A stretch of 60,626 nt of DNA, from NCBI GenBank assembly GCA_947088515.1, contig CAMUHA010000002.1, positions 1 to 60,626 on the forward strand. The letters run 5' to 3'. Position numbers and translations under genes: made by a program. This DNA comes from an uncultured bacterium (lineage in GTDB: Bacteria > Bacillota > Clostridia > Lachnospirales > Lachnospiraceae). Every line of letters begins with the position of its first letter. Position 1 is the stretch's first letter. Of this stretch, positions 1-7,963 are shown piece after piece. The notes beneath the pieces are model-generated. The model had not been told where the DNA came from, made no database searches, and was given only the letters and a program-made list of their open reading frames with translations.

Positions 1-1
1 G

Positions 2-58
2 GCAGATTTTTCTCTGTGGGTAAAAGGCGCCGAAAGCGGGATTACGGAACTGGAATAG
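2..58 (+). CDS. 3' end of an upstream gene (partial, unidentified)
   Basis: An open frame enters from the left edge and ends at TAG 56-58, giving 18 residues ending ITELE. It stops 9 nt before the dapL start, so it could be the last gene before dapL in one operon. The fragment is too short to identify, and the same bases also form the GGAACTGGAA motif seen before two other genes here, so it may not be coding. Confidence 0.3.
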   Translation, partial: ADFSLWVKGAESGITELE

Positions 59-67
59 GAGGAAAAA

Positions 68-1282
68 ATGTTTAAAATTAATGAGAATTATTTGAAGCTG
101 CCTGGCAGTTATTTATTTTCAACAATAGGAAAGAAGGTCAATGCTTATGCAGCGGCGCACCCGGAGAAGAAAATTATACGTCTGGGAATCGGGGATGTGA
201 CCCAGCCCCTGGCTCCGGCAATTATAGATGCCCTGCATGGAGCCGTAGACGAGATGTCAAAGGCGGAAACCTTTAAAGGGTATGCGCCGGATTTAGGCTA
301 TGAGTTTTTAAGGAATGCCATTGCGGACAATGATTATAAAGCCAGAGGATGTGAAATTTCAGCGGACGAAATTTTTATATCTGACGGAGCCAAATGCGAC
401 TCTGGAAATATTCAGGAAATTTTCAGCACGGACAATAAGATTGCTGTCTGTGACCCTGTATATCCTGTATATGTGGATACCAATGTTATGGCAGGCAGGA
501 CTGGCATTTATGACAGCGCTGCGGAAACCTGGAGTGATGTAATCTATATGCCATGTACGGCGGAACATAATTTTGCGCCTGAAATCCCCAAAGAGACGCC
601 GGACCTGATTTATCTGTGCTTCCCTAACAATCCAACCGGGTCAACGATTACAAAGGCGCAGCTAAAGGAGTGGGTGGATTATGCAAACAGAGTGGGAGCT
701 GTTATTATTTACGATGCCGCCTATGAAGCCTATATTTCTGAGTCTGATGTTCCCCATTCCATTTATGAAATTGAAGGTGCAAGAACCTGCGCCATTGAGC
801 TGCATTCCTTTTCAAAGAATGCCGGATTTACAGGCGTGCGCCTTGGCTTTACAGTAATTCCCAAAGATTTAAAATGCGGGGAAGTAACCCTCCATTCCCT
901 GTGGGCAAGAAGGCATGGCACCAAATATAATGGCGCGCCTTACATTGTGCAGCGTGCCGGGGAAGCAGTATATTCCAAAGAGGGAAAAGCCCAGTTAAAG
1001 GAACAGGTTGCTTATTATATGAATAATGCAAAATACATTTTAAAGGGCTTAAAAGATGCAGGCTATGAAGTGTCAGGAGGCGTAAATGCGCCTTATATAT
1101 GGCTGAAGGCGCCGGGACGGATGACAAGCTGGGAGTTCTTTGACTATCTGCTGGAAAAGGCCAATGTGGTGGGAACGCCTGGGTCAGGTTTTGGACCAAG
1201 CGGCGAAACCTATTTCAGGCTGACTGCTTTTGGCAGTTATGAAAATACAGTGGAAGCTGTGGACAGAATTAAAGCGTTATAA
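68..1282 (+). CDS. dapL: LL-diaminopimelate aminotransferase
   Basis: A 404-residue fold-type I PLP enzyme that converts tetrahydrodipicolinate plus glutamate to LL-diaminopimelate in one step, feeding lysine and peptidoglycan synthesis in the cytoplasm. Visible motifs are FPNNPTG (residues 185-191), the cofactor-contacting Asp216 in YDAAYE, and the Schiff-base Lys250 in SFSKNAGFTG; SKNAGFTG is characteristic of DapL rather than general aspartate aminotransferases. Length fits the family (about 400-410). ATG 68 follows AGGAGG at 57-62 with ideal spacing. A possible upstream gene ends 9 nt before. Identification is strong. Confidence 0.93.
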   Translation: MFKINENYLKLPGSYLFSTIGKKVNAYAAAHPEKKIIRLGIGDVTQPLAPAIIDALHGAVDEMSKAETFKGYAPDLGYEFLRNAIADNDYKARGCEISADEIFISDGAKCDSGNIQEIFSTDNKIAVCDPVYPVYVDTNVMAGRTGIYDSAAETWSDVIYMPCTAEHNFAPEIPKETPDLIYLCFPNNPTGSTITKAQLKEWVDYANRVGAVIIYDAAYEAYISESDVPHSIYEIEGARTCAIELHSFSKNAGFTGVRLGFTVIPKDLKCGEVTLHSLWARRHGTKYNGAPYIVQRAGEAVYSKEGKAQLKEQVAYYMNNAKYILKGLKDAGYEVSGGVNAPYIWLKAPGRMTSWEFFDYLLEKANVVGTPGSGFGPSGETYFRLTAFGSYENTVEAVDRIKAL

Positions 1283-1357
1283 AGTAAAAAGCAATTATAT
1301 GCTGGAAGAAAGATGGGAAAAAGCGAATAAAAAGAAAGAGAAAAGATCATTTGTATT

Positions 1358-1396
1358 TGGCATTATCAGAGTGTGGGATGTACGCTGATGATGCCA
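1358..1396 (+). terminator. Hairpin downstream of dapL, possible terminator
   Basis: Twelve-base arms at 1358-1369 and 1385-1396 pair with one G-U and enclose a 15-nt loop. A T5 run lies about 15 nt further on rather than directly after the stem, so terminator function is uncertain. A second small hairpin with a GCAA tetraloop (1424-1439) lies before the sigma gene. Nothing else is recognisable between 1283 and 1499. Confidence 0.35.
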
Positions 1397-1499
1397 GGCA
1401 GGTGGTCTTCTGTTTTTGGTCAATTGCCTGCAAAGGCAAAAGAGTGTTTTCCCATAAAATGACCCAGCGTAATCCGTACCAATGAAAAGGGAGGTTAAT

Positions 1500-1574
1500 G
1501 TGAACGAGTATCAGTTTGAAAAAGCTGTGGCACGAATGGTACAGGGGGATAAGAGATTTATGAAAATTATGTGG
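1500..1574 (+). pseudogene. N-terminal fragment of ECF sigma factor, out of frame with the rest
   Basis: GTG 1500 has a good GGGAGG site at 1489-1494 and encodes VNEYQFEKAVARMVQGDKR, a typical beginning of an ECF sigma factor (region 2.1). The frame then leaves the sigma reading near 1557-1560. The continuation (EIYENYVGYIYR...) lies in the frame of the 1571 ORF. Adding one T to TTT at 1557-1559 would join them as DKRFYENYVGYIYR. As written, the 5' part is separated by a one-base deletion. This could be a sequencing error, a true null mutation, or a recoding site. Confidence 0.7.
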
Positions 1575-2056
1575 GATATATTTACCGGATTATCTATGAA
1601 GTGCTGCAAAGTAAAGAAAATGCAGAAGACGTGACAAGCGATTTTTTTATCAGGCTGTGGGACAAGGCGGAGCAGTTTAAGCCGGGAAGCGGCCACAAAG
1701 GTTATCTTGCCACCATGGCAAGAAATATGGCGATTGATTTTTTAAGAAAGCATAAAAGAGAAGAACTGACTGCTATGATGCAGGATTTAGGTGCAGGGCC
1801 GGATGAGGAACAGGACAGGGGCAGTCTGTATCCGGCAGATATGGGAAATAAAGTGGAGCAGGAAGTGATTGGAGGCATGACGGTAAGCGAAGCGCTTGAG
1901 ACTTTAAAGCCTGGGGAGAGACAGATTGTCAGTCTGAAGGTTTTGGGAGAGCTTACTTTTAAGGAAATTGCACAGAGCCTGGGGATTCCCATGGGAACGG
2001 TCACATGGAAATACCAAAGCGCAATAAAAAAGTTAAGGAGGTGCGGATATGAGTAA
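1571..2056 (+). CDS. ECF-type sigma-70 family RNA polymerase sigma factor (5' truncated by frameshift)
   Basis: The 161-residue open frame covers most of sigma region 2 (YIYRIIYEVLQSKENAEDV, then FIRLW and ATMARNMAIDFLRKHKR) and region 4 with its helix-turn-helix (LTFKEIAQSLGIPMGTVTWK). It would direct RNA polymerase to a small regulon, probably of envelope stress genes. The nominal start GTG 1571 has no ribosome binding site, and the natural start is GTG 1500 in another frame. The last 8 nt overlap the next gene, a membrane protein placed as an anti-sigma factor. If the frameshift is real, the factor lacks region 2.1 and is probably inactive. Confidence 0.8.
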   Translation: MGYIYRIIYEVLQSKENAEDVTSDFFIRLWDKAEQFKPGSGHKGYLATMARNMAIDFLRKHKREELTAMMQDLGAGPDEEQDRGSLYPADMGNKVEQEVIGGMTVSEALETLKPGERQIVSLKVLGELTFKEIAQSLGIPMGTVTWKYQSAIKKLRRCGYE

Positions 2057-2912
2057 GGATTTTGAACAGGCATATAAGGAACTGGCCCAAAATGAAATTC
2101 CGGACTTGTGGGACCGAATTGAAGCCGGACTTAAGGAGAAATCCGCACCGGAGCAGAAAAAGGCAGAATTAAATGATGTTAAAGTGGAAAAAACAACCAA
2201 AAAGAAAAACGCTTTCATACCTGTACACTATATGGGAATGGCAGCGGCCGTAATTGGTGCGGTTGTGGGGATTCCCGCACTTCTTGCCATAAGCCAGGTT
2301 TCGGAGAAGTCTTCTTCGGCAGGAGGGACAGGCAGGGTTATGGAAAGCGCATATGATACTGCCGCCGCAGGGACGGCTTCGGAAGAAATCTGCGAGGCGG
2401 CGCAAGAAGAGGCGGAAGCGGCTGATATGGCAGATGGAGCAAATGAAAATGGTGCACGGGAAGAAGCGGATGGTCAGGTAAAACAAGAAATGAAACAGGA
2501 AGTTCTGAAGGCGGAAGAAGCATTGGAGGATACGGATGCAGAAAAGGATGGCGGAACAGATGGAATGGAGACAAAAGGCGCTGGCAGCAGTGAAGCAGTC
2601 AAAACGGAGATGGCGGAAACAGAAAACGGGTTTATGGATGGAGAGGCCTTTAATCTGACTGTGGAAGTGATAAAAGAGAGGGAGGTTTATGATGAAAATG
2701 AAAAGGCGCCTTCCGGAATGCTGTTTTCGGCTATTATACAGGAAGACGCATCGGGCAGCTTTGATGCAGGAGAGCAGATAGAAATCTATGTGTCTGCAGA
2801 TTCCTCCCTTTCTCTTGCAGCAGGCAGCTGGTTTCAGGTTGATATTGTATATGAAAGCGCTGAAGAATATCCCTTCCGGCTGCAGCTGTGTAAGAAAGTA
2901 GCAGAACGGTAA
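2049..2912 (+). CDS. Single-pass membrane protein, probable anti-sigma factor
   Basis: A 287-residue protein translationally coupled to the sigma gene by an 8-nt overlap. Residues 1-55 are cytoplasmic and charged, one membrane segment spans about residues 58-80 (MGMAAAVIGAVVGIPALLAI), then comes a long Glu/Ala/Lys-rich low-complexity stretch (about 85-195) and a compact C-terminal domain (about 200-287). This topology and gene order are those of anti-sigma factors paired with ECF sigma factors. No zinc-binding anti-sigma motif (HxxxCxxC) is visible, so the family is not known to me. Function is inferred from context. Confidence 0.65.
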   Translation: MSKDFEQAYKELAQNEIPDLWDRIEAGLKEKSAPEQKKAELNDVKVEKTTKKKNAFIPVHYMGMAAAVIGAVVGIPALLAISQVSEKSSSAGGTGRVMESAYDTAAAGTASEEICEAAQEEAEAADMADGANENGAREEADGQVKQEMKQEVLKAEEALEDTDAEKDGGTDGMETKGAGSSEAVKTEMAETENGFMDGEAFNLTVEVIKEREVYDENEKAPSGMLFSAIIQEDASGSFDAGEQIEIYVSADSSLSLAAGSWFQVDIVYESAEEYPFRLQLCKKVAER

Positions 2913-2949
2913 ACATAATAAAAAATATTTTGGTTTACCGATAAAAATT

Positions 2950-2987
2950 ACAGCAGGCAAAAGCATTTATTTGCTTTTGCCTGCTGT
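2950..2987 (-). terminator. Intrinsic terminator of the minus-strand gene at 2993-3382
   Basis: A perfect 16-bp stem (2950-2965 with 2972-2987, 6-nt loop) is followed on the minus strand by AATTTTTA. It lies between convergent genes and may also slow plus-strand transcription from the sigma operon, although it has no T run on that side. Confidence 0.8.
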
Positions 2988-2992
2988 GCATG

Positions 2993-3382
2993 TTACTGCG
3001 GTCCGATATATTCCGCATCCCCAAGTCCAAGAATAAGGACAAAAATGGTATTTAAGAGAATAAGACCAATTCCGAACCCGGTGCCCTTGCCAAAAGCGTT
3101 TGCAAGCTTGATATACAATATAATCATAACAACAAGGTTTACACAAGGTACAAAGCACAGTAAAAATAACCAGCCGTTTCCCCAGGCGATATCAAAGAGA
3201 CAGTATTGGGAATAGAATGGTACAATACTTGCCCAGCCCGGTTTTCCTGCTTTGGTGAAGATTTTCCACATTGCAACTATAGTTAAAACACAAATTACAA
3301 GGGAAACAATCATAGATACGGTGAAAACGCCAGTACCAACCATTGTCAGGAATAAATCTGCAGAGTTATAATCATAAGGCAT
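2993..3382 (-). CDS. Small multi-pass membrane protein, DUF5684-like
   Basis: A 129-residue protein with about four hydrophobic segments and the pattern WKIFTKAGKPGWASIVPFYSQY, which I associate with DUF5684/signal-peptidase-like small membrane proteins of Firmicutes. The role is unknown. ATG at 3382 follows AAAGGAGGGG with 9-nt spacing; an in-frame start at 3403 lies before the ribosome binding site and was rejected. It has its own TTGACA-17-TATTAT promoter and a strong terminator, so it appears monocistronic. Family assignment is by resemblance only. Confidence 0.75.
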   Translation of the reverse strand: MPYDYNSADLFLTMVGTGVFTVSMIVSLVICVLTIVAMWKIFTKAGKPGWASIVPFYSQYCLFDIAWGNGWLFLLCFVPCVNLVVMIILYIKLANAFGKGTGFGIGLILLNTIFVLILGLGDAEYIGPQ

Positions 3383-3465
3383 TTCTCTAACCCCTCCTTT
3401 CACAAGAAAATAACCTCACAAGAAAATCATTCCATAATTTTATAAGAATATGTTTCCATGTGAAA

Positions 3466-3484
3466 GATGATGTCTGGCATCATC
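3466..3484. promoter_or_regulatory. Inverted repeat in the 5' leader of the 2993-3382 gene
   Basis: GATGATG and CATCATC (7 bp) flank TCTGG, just downstream of the predicted start point of the minus-strand promoter at 3495-3523. It could be an operator or an mRNA leader hairpin. Confidence 0.4.
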
Positions 3485-3494
3485 TATTCCTTAT

Positions 3495-3523
3495 ATAATA
3501 ATAGATAAAAGATAATATGTCAA
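3495..3523 (-). promoter_or_regulatory. Sigma-A type promoter for the 2993-3382 gene
   Basis: Read on the minus strand, TTGACA (3523-3518) and TATTAT (3500-3495) are separated by 17 bp. It is a near-consensus housekeeping promoter in an AT-rich divergent intergenic region (3383-3669). Confidence 0.75.
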
Positions 3524-3669
3524 TTTAGAGATTTTTATGTCAAATTTAACAAAATTTTTATTTTTTAAATTTTTTTGAAAAGTGTAAGATTTTAGGTTCT
3601 GGAAACGGAATATAAAGTGAAAGAACAGTAAAGCGCTTTACAGAAGAAAAATTCAGGGGTAACGATAGT

Positions 3670-4233
3670 ATGAAAGCAAATGAAAATAATTTTCTTACCC
3701 TGCTGAAAGAACGCAGGGAAGAGGGCATTTTGTATGTGATTGATGCCTATGGAGGATTGCTGCAGTCCATTGTCAGAAAACGGCTGTACGCCTTTCCTGA
3801 CAGAGTGGACGAATGTATGAATGATATTTTCCTTGGAATATGGCAGAATATCGGAAGCTTTGATGAGAGCAAAGGCAGTTTTGTAAACTGGGCGGCAGGC
3901 GTGGCGCGGCTGGAGGCAATTGACATGCTGCGTAAGGTAAAAAGACAATGGCATACAGTCCCTTTGGATGAGATGGAGTCTGAATTGTCCTGGGAAGATA
4001 AGGAACTGCTGAAACTGACAGAACAGGAGCTTTCTAAAGAAGTGGATGAAATTTTAAACTGCCTTTCACTAAAAGACAGGGAACTATTCAGGAGAATCTT
4101 TTTAAATCAGGAAGCGCCGGAAGAGGCAGGACGGGCAATGGGCATAAGCAGGGACAATGTGTATGTCAGAATGTTCAGGGGAAAGAAAAAAATACGCAAC
4201 AGAATAAAGGAAAAAAAGGAGGCGGACACATGA
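3670..4233 (+). CDS. ECF-type sigma-70 family RNA polymerase sigma factor
   Basis: A 187-residue sigma factor with region 2 (RVDECMNDIFLGIWQNIGSF, then WAAGVARLEAIDMLRKVKR) and region 4 (LSLKDRELFRRIFL, then AGRAMGISRDNVYVRMFRGK). It probably drives a small envelope-response regulon together with the DUF4179-type gene that follows, with which its stop codon overlaps (ATGA, 4 nt). It is the second sigma/anti-sigma pair within 2.2 kb, but the two sigma proteins differ clearly, so they are not a recent duplication. Confidence 0.88.
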   Translation: MKANENNFLTLLKERREEGILYVIDAYGGLLQSIVRKRLYAFPDRVDECMNDIFLGIWQNIGSFDESKGSFVNWAAGVARLEAIDMLRKVKRQWHTVPLDEMESELSWEDKELLKLTEQELSKEVDEILNCLSLKDRELFRRIFLNQEAPEEAGRAMGISRDNVYVRMFRGKKKIRNRIKEKKEADT

Positions 4234-5339
4234 ACAGGAGCGCATACGAACTGGCAAATAAAATAAAGACGGCGCCGCTGGATGAATGCAGCGGGCAGAT
4301 GGAAAGCCTTAAGGAAGAGGAGAAAGAGAAATATAAAAAAGCGGTTTTGGAAGGGATAAGAAAGGAAAAGGATATTGAGATGGAAATGTCGAGTGAAATA
4401 AACAAAGAAATAAAAATGGATGTGAGTGGATATGAAAGGAAAGGATGCAGGATATCATGGCTTACTACGGCTGCAGCCTGCGCTGCTGCCATGATTCTTG
4501 GACTGACAGTATTTGAAAAGGAAGTTCATGCAGTAATACAGCACATAAGCTGGGGAATTGGCAGTGCACTGGGAATTTCAGATTCTTTAGAAGAATACCG
4601 GAATGTGGTGAATATACCGGTGGCAGACAATGGTTATATTATAACCTTGCAGGAAGTAGTGGCAGCAGAAGAAAAGCTTGTGGTCAACTACACACTGCAA
4701 AGGGAAGACGGAAACCCGATGGAACAGATAACAATACCCTTTGGAGGTTTTTGGGTAAATGGAAAAGAAGCCATGTGCGCCTCTTCCGGCAGCGGGGAAT
4801 TTTTGGATGAGAAACAGACTATAATAGGCATTACCATGTCATATGATATATTGGGAGTGGATATGTCAAAGGAAAACACTTATCAGATAAAATTCAGCGA
4901 GATAGGGACAGAGAAGGTTGTCAGAGGAAAATGGAATTTCCAGTTTACCGCAGATGGAATAGATTTAATTGCAGACACCAGAAGAATTTCCGTTCAAAAA
5001 GAATTTGCCATAGGGGATACTGTGACAGTAACTCTGGAGGAACTTGCCATAAATGACCTGGAACAGAGAGTCTCATATCATGTAGAAGGAGAAGAGCCTT
5101 ATATATTGATGTTGATGGCGGAGGATGATGCCGGAAACAAAGCACAATTTGATACAAAGACTTTTCAGGGAAACAAAGGGTATATGCAGAATCAGGAATT
5201 TCTTTATGACGGACGGCTTGACAAAAATGCAGGCAGTGTGAAAATGACATTGTTTGCAGCAAAAATGCCCAAAGAGAGCGGAAGGTTCCAGGAGGAGTAC
5301 CAGCAGGTGGGAGAGCCTTTTGAAGTGAAGCTGGATTAA
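4230..5339 (+). CDS. DUF4179 domain membrane protein, probable anti-sigma factor
   Basis: A 369-residue protein with a cytoplasmic N-terminus (about 1-68) rich in charged residues, one membrane segment at about 72-90 (WLTTAAACAAAMILGLTVF), and a long extracytoplasmic part whose first section (HISWGIGSALGISDSLEEYRN) matches the DUF4179 pattern, followed by a beta-rich C-terminal region. DUF4179 proteins commonly follow ECF sigma genes and are thought to be their anti-sigma partners. The start overlaps the sigma stop by 4 nt. Regulation by cleavage or ligand binding outside the cell is inference. Confidence 0.8.
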   Translation: MNRSAYELANKIKTAPLDECSGQMESLKEEEKEKYKKAVLEGIRKEKDIEMEMSSEINKEIKMDVSGYERKGCRISWLTTAAACAAAMILGLTVFEKEVHAVIQHISWGIGSALGISDSLEEYRNVVNIPVADNGYIITLQEVVAAEEKLVVNYTLQREDGNPMEQITIPFGGFWVNGKEAMCASSGSGEFLDEKQTIIGITMSYDILGVDMSKENTYQIKFSEIGTEKVVRGKWNFQFTADGIDLIADTRRISVQKEFAIGDTVTVTLEELAINDLEQRVSYHVEGEEPYILMLMAEDDAGNKAQFDTKTFQGNKGYMQNQEFLYDGRLDKNAGSVKMTLFAAKMPKESGRFQEEYQQVGEPFEVKLD

Positions 5340-5401
5340 CATTATTCTGTATGTGAACAGAGGCTGTATGAAAAATATAAGGTGTGAACCAGATAAAAAG
5401 G

Positions 5402-5431
5402 TTGTAGTGGAAAAGGAAAATGGTATATAAT
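5402..5431 (+). promoter_or_regulatory. Candidate promoter for the PepSY gene
   Basis: TTGTAG (5402-5407) and TATAAT (5426-5431) are 18 bp apart in the intergenic region before the PepSY gene. The -35 matches 4 of 6 and the -10 is perfect. Confidence 0.5.
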
Positions 5432-5446
5432 AATCAGACATAAATT

Positions 5447-5460
5447 TATCTTGCAAGATA
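5447..5460. promoter_or_regulatory. Perfect 14-bp palindrome, candidate operator
   Basis: TATCTTGCAAGATA is an uninterrupted palindrome placed about 10 nt after the predicted start point of the 5402-5431 promoter. The following leader (about 5456-5513) could also fold, pairing GATACCC-GCAAA with TTTTGC-A-GGGTGTC. Confidence 0.4.
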
Positions 5461-5537
5461 CCCGCAAAGAGAAAATTTACAATAATTAAAAATCCTATTT
5501 TGCAGGGTGTCTGGATGTAGAAAGGAGAATTAAAAAT

Positions 5538-6560
5538 ATGTCGGAAAAAGAAATGCCCCCTAATGGGGGGAAAACAAAGTTTATAGTGCCTGTTGTAGCT
5601 GTCGCAGCCTTTTTGCTTGGCTTTGCGGTCTTCGGCCTGATAGGCGGAAACAGAGGTTCGGATGGCAACCGGGAAAGTGTGCCTTCTGCAGAGGAAATTG
5701 CAGATGCGCAGCAGAGAACGGAGGGAGTATCTTCCGAAAAAGACAGGGTAGGAGAGCTGCCAAATGCTCTGCCTGATGACGAAATGAACGGAGCTGTAAA
5801 CGCTGAACTGGAAGCTTTAGCAGAAAAACATAATATATCGGTTGGAAAAGCGTCCTTGATTCAGGAAGTGATTGCCCAAAAGCCCGGACTGACATTTGAA
5901 ACTCTGGCGCCTATGACTATCAATGAAATCGCCCAGATTATTTCTGATGATACGTCTTCTGGCGGATTATCCGGCGCATCAGATCAGATAGATGGCAACA
6001 CACAGCAGAGTGCGCCGGAATCCCTGGCGGGTAATAATGCAGAGGGGGCTTTGCCCCGGACAGACGGCTCTGTATCTGGCGCGGCAGGCAGTACAGACTA
6101 TATTGGAGAGGCGGCGGCAAAGGAAGCTGCGCTTACAGATGCCGGGATAAAGGAAAACGCCACCTCTTACATGAGCTGCTATATTGATTATGATGATGGA
6201 CGCGCAAAGTATTATAAAGTTGAATTTATTACGGGGAATACAGAATACGAATATGAAATTGACCTTCATTTGGGAACAGTGCTGGAAAAGAGCATGGACA
6301 CGATTAATATCAATAACAATCATAACAGTCATGGACAGATGGCAGGAAATTCCTACATTGGGGAAGAAGCGGCCTGGGAAGCGGCGTTAAACCATGCAGG
6401 ATTAAAAGAAGACGAAGTGACAAGAAAAAAGGTAAAGCTGGATGAAGATGACGGCATTATGGTTTATGAAGTGGAATTTCTGATGGGACGGACAGAATAT
6501 GACTATGAAATTCATGCAGTAAGCGGTGAAGTTCTGAAGGCGGAAACCGATAAAAATTAA
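5538..6560 (+). CDS. Membrane-anchored protein with two PepSY domains
   Basis: A 340-residue protein with an N-terminal membrane anchor (about 13-35), a Ser/Glu-rich linker, a small helical segment (about 90-135) and two tandem PepSY domains (about 188-250 and 275-335), each opening YIGE(A/E)AA and ending in a (Y/F)xYEI...G(T/E)VL strand pair. PepSY domains are usually extracytoplasmic and are thought to inhibit or fold with proteases. Position after two sigma/anti-sigma pairs fits an envelope role. ATG 5538 follows AAAGGAG at 5521-5527. Confidence 0.82.
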   Translation: MSEKEMPPNGGKTKFIVPVVAVAAFLLGFAVFGLIGGNRGSDGNRESVPSAEEIADAQQRTEGVSSEKDRVGELPNALPDDEMNGAVNAELEALAEKHNISVGKASLIQEVIAQKPGLTFETLAPMTINEIAQIISDDTSSGGLSGASDQIDGNTQQSAPESLAGNNAEGALPRTDGSVSGAAGSTDYIGEAAAKEAALTDAGIKENATSYMSCYIDYDDGRAKYYKVEFITGNTEYEYEIDLHLGTVLEKSMDTININNNHNSHGQMAGNSYIGEEAAWEAALNHAGLKEDEVTRKKVKLDEDDGIMVYEVEFLMGRTEYDYEIHAVSGEVLKAETDKN

Positions 6561-6581
6561 GCGGGTAAACATTGGAATACA

Positions 6582-6619
6582 ACAGACGGAAAAAGGGGGC
6601 AAAGCCTTTTTCCGTCTGT
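6582..6619. terminator. Bidirectional intrinsic terminator
   Basis: A 15-bp stem pairs 6582-6596 with 6605-6619 around an 8-nt loop, with A and T runs in the arms, between the convergent PepSY and flavodiiron genes. It can serve both strands. Confidence 0.75.
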
Positions 6620-6660
6620 CAGAAAAACGCATTTTCGACAGGTGCGTTATGCACCATTGC

Positions 6661-7806
6661 CTATAACAGGCTGTCTGACAGCGCTTCCAGTTCTTTGATA
6701 GTTTCCTCTTTCAAGGCTCCGCGTATAGTAACAGAGCCGTCTAAAATGGTAATGTTGTTCATTTGGGAGAGGATATCTGTCATGGTTTTTTTGGCGGAGG
6801 GCGCCCAGGAACCATTTTCTATTAAAGCCACTGTCCGTTTCTGGAAGTTCTTTCCTTTCAGATGGTGAAGGAAGTCTTCCATAAACGGCATAACGCTGCC
6901 ATTGTAAGAAGAGGCGGCAAAAACGATTTTCCCATAACGGAAAGCATCCTCCAGGGCTTCTGACATATCATCCCTTGCAAGGTCTGTAACGGTCACGCGG
7001 GGGCATCCTTTTTCTTCCAAAATAAGGGCCAGCTTCTTTGCCGCCTGCGCAGTGTTGCCATGAAGAGAAGCATATGCAATGAAAACTCCCTCGCTTTCCG
7101 GTTCATAGCTGCTCCAGATATTATATTTTTCCAGATAATGGCTTAGATTTTCTTTTAAAACAGGGCCATGTAAAGGACAAATAATCTGGATTTCCAGGGC
7201 CGCTGCTTTTTTCAGTACGGTCTGAACAGGCATTCCAAATTTCCCTACAATGTTAAAGTAATATCTCCGCGCCTCACAATCCCAGTCCTGCTCTGCATCC
7301 AAAGCGCCAAATTTACCAAAAGCGTCCGCGCTAAAGAGAACCTTGTCCGCACTTTCATAGACAAACATAACCTCTGGCCAGTGAACCATAGGCGTCATAA
7401 GGAAATGAAGCTCGTGGCGTCCAAGACAGAGGGTATCGCCTTCCTTGACAGTCAGCGCCGAATCAAGATTTAATTCAAAATACTGGGAAAGCATCTGAAA
7501 GGTTTTGACATTGCCAACCAGCCGGGCAGAAGGATATTTATCAAGAAAAGCCTTCACGCTGGAAGCATGGTCCGGCTCCACATGGGATACTACCAGATAA
7601 TCGGGGGACCTGCCGTCTAAGGCATGTTCCAGATTTGTCAGGTAATCTTCCTGTTTCCGTTTGTCAACAGTATCCATTACGGCAATTTTTTCATCCATAA
7701 TCACATAGGAGTTATAGGCAATGCCGTCAGGAACCGGATACTGACCCTCAAAAAGGTCGATATCTCTGTCATTTACACCAATGTAGAGAATATCATTTGT
7801 TATCAT
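6661..7806 (-). CDS. fprA: Flavodiiron protein (A-type flavoprotein, oxygen/NO reductase)
   Basis: A 381-residue cytoplasmic enzyme that reduces O2 to water or NO to N2O in anaerobes. The N-terminal metallo-beta-lactamase-like di-iron domain has ligands His75-x-Glu77-x-Asp79-His80 (HVEPDH), His142, Asp161 and His213 (CPLHGP). The C-terminal flavodoxin domain (about 240-375) binds FMN through YASLHGNT and the loop SSYNG. There is no rubredoxin extension, so electrons must come from a separate rubredoxin or reductase. The start follows AGGAGG and the gene has its own promoter (7921-7949) and a leader hairpin. Identification of the family is secure; O2 versus NO preference cannot be read. Confidence 0.93.
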   Translation of the reverse strand: MITNDILYIGVNDRDIDLFEGQYPVPDGIAYNSYVIMDEKIAVMDTVDKRKQEDYLTNLEHALDGRSPDYLVVSHVEPDHASSVKAFLDKYPSARLVGNVKTFQMLSQYFELNLDSALTVKEGDTLCLGRHELHFLMTPMVHWPEVMFVYESADKVLFSADAFGKFGALDAEQDWDCEARRYYFNIVGKFGMPVQTVLKKAAALEIQIICPLHGPVLKENLSHYLEKYNIWSSYEPESEGVFIAYASLHGNTAQAAKKLALILEEKGCPRVTVTDLARDDMSEALEDAFRYGKIVFAASSYNGSVMPFMEDFLHHLKGKNFQKRTVALIENGSWAPSAKKTMTDILSQMNNITILDGSVTIRGALKEETIKELEALSDSLL

Positions 7807-7853
7807 GTGCGTACCTCCTGAAATTTGTAATTTTGTTATTATTTACAGCTGCC

Positions 7854-7898
7854 TGCGGAAATATATAGGAAATAAAATTTTTGTTTCATATTTCCGCA
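7854..7898 (-). other. Leader hairpin in the fprA mRNA
   Basis: A perfect 11-bp stem (TGCGGAAATAT at 7854-7864 with ATATTTCCGCA at 7888-7898) lies in the roughly 110-nt leader between the fprA promoter and start codon. The loop is AT-rich and there is no T tract. It may stabilise or regulate the mRNA. Confidence 0.45.
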
Positions 7899-7920
7899 CA
7901 AGTTTTGGCTGCTGGCTTAC

Positions 7921-7949
7921 ATTATACACAAAAACAGAAGGGATGTCAC
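7921..7949 (-). promoter_or_regulatory. Promoter of fprA
   Basis: On the minus strand GTGACA (7949-7944) and TATAAT (7926-7921) are 17 bp apart: 5 of 6 and 6 of 6 matches to the housekeeping consensus. It starts transcription about 110 nt before the flavodiiron gene. Confidence 0.75.
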
Positions 7950-7963
7950 GAAAGATATCTTTT

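Noticed and set aside
46..55. GGAACTGGAA as a proven regulatory motif
   Set aside because: The same decamer occurs within coding regions as Glu-Leu-Glu codons, so it is kept only as a low-interest observation.
2338..2574. Overlapping frames opposite the anti-sigma gene and other real genes
   Set aside because: They lack ribosome binding sites and follow from the composition of the coding strand; treated as shadows.
1387..3484. Shared GATGATGCCAG before the first sigma gene and in the leader at 3466-3484
   Set aside because: In each place the bases belong to a different hairpin, and a single 11-bp match is too weak for a shared regulator site.
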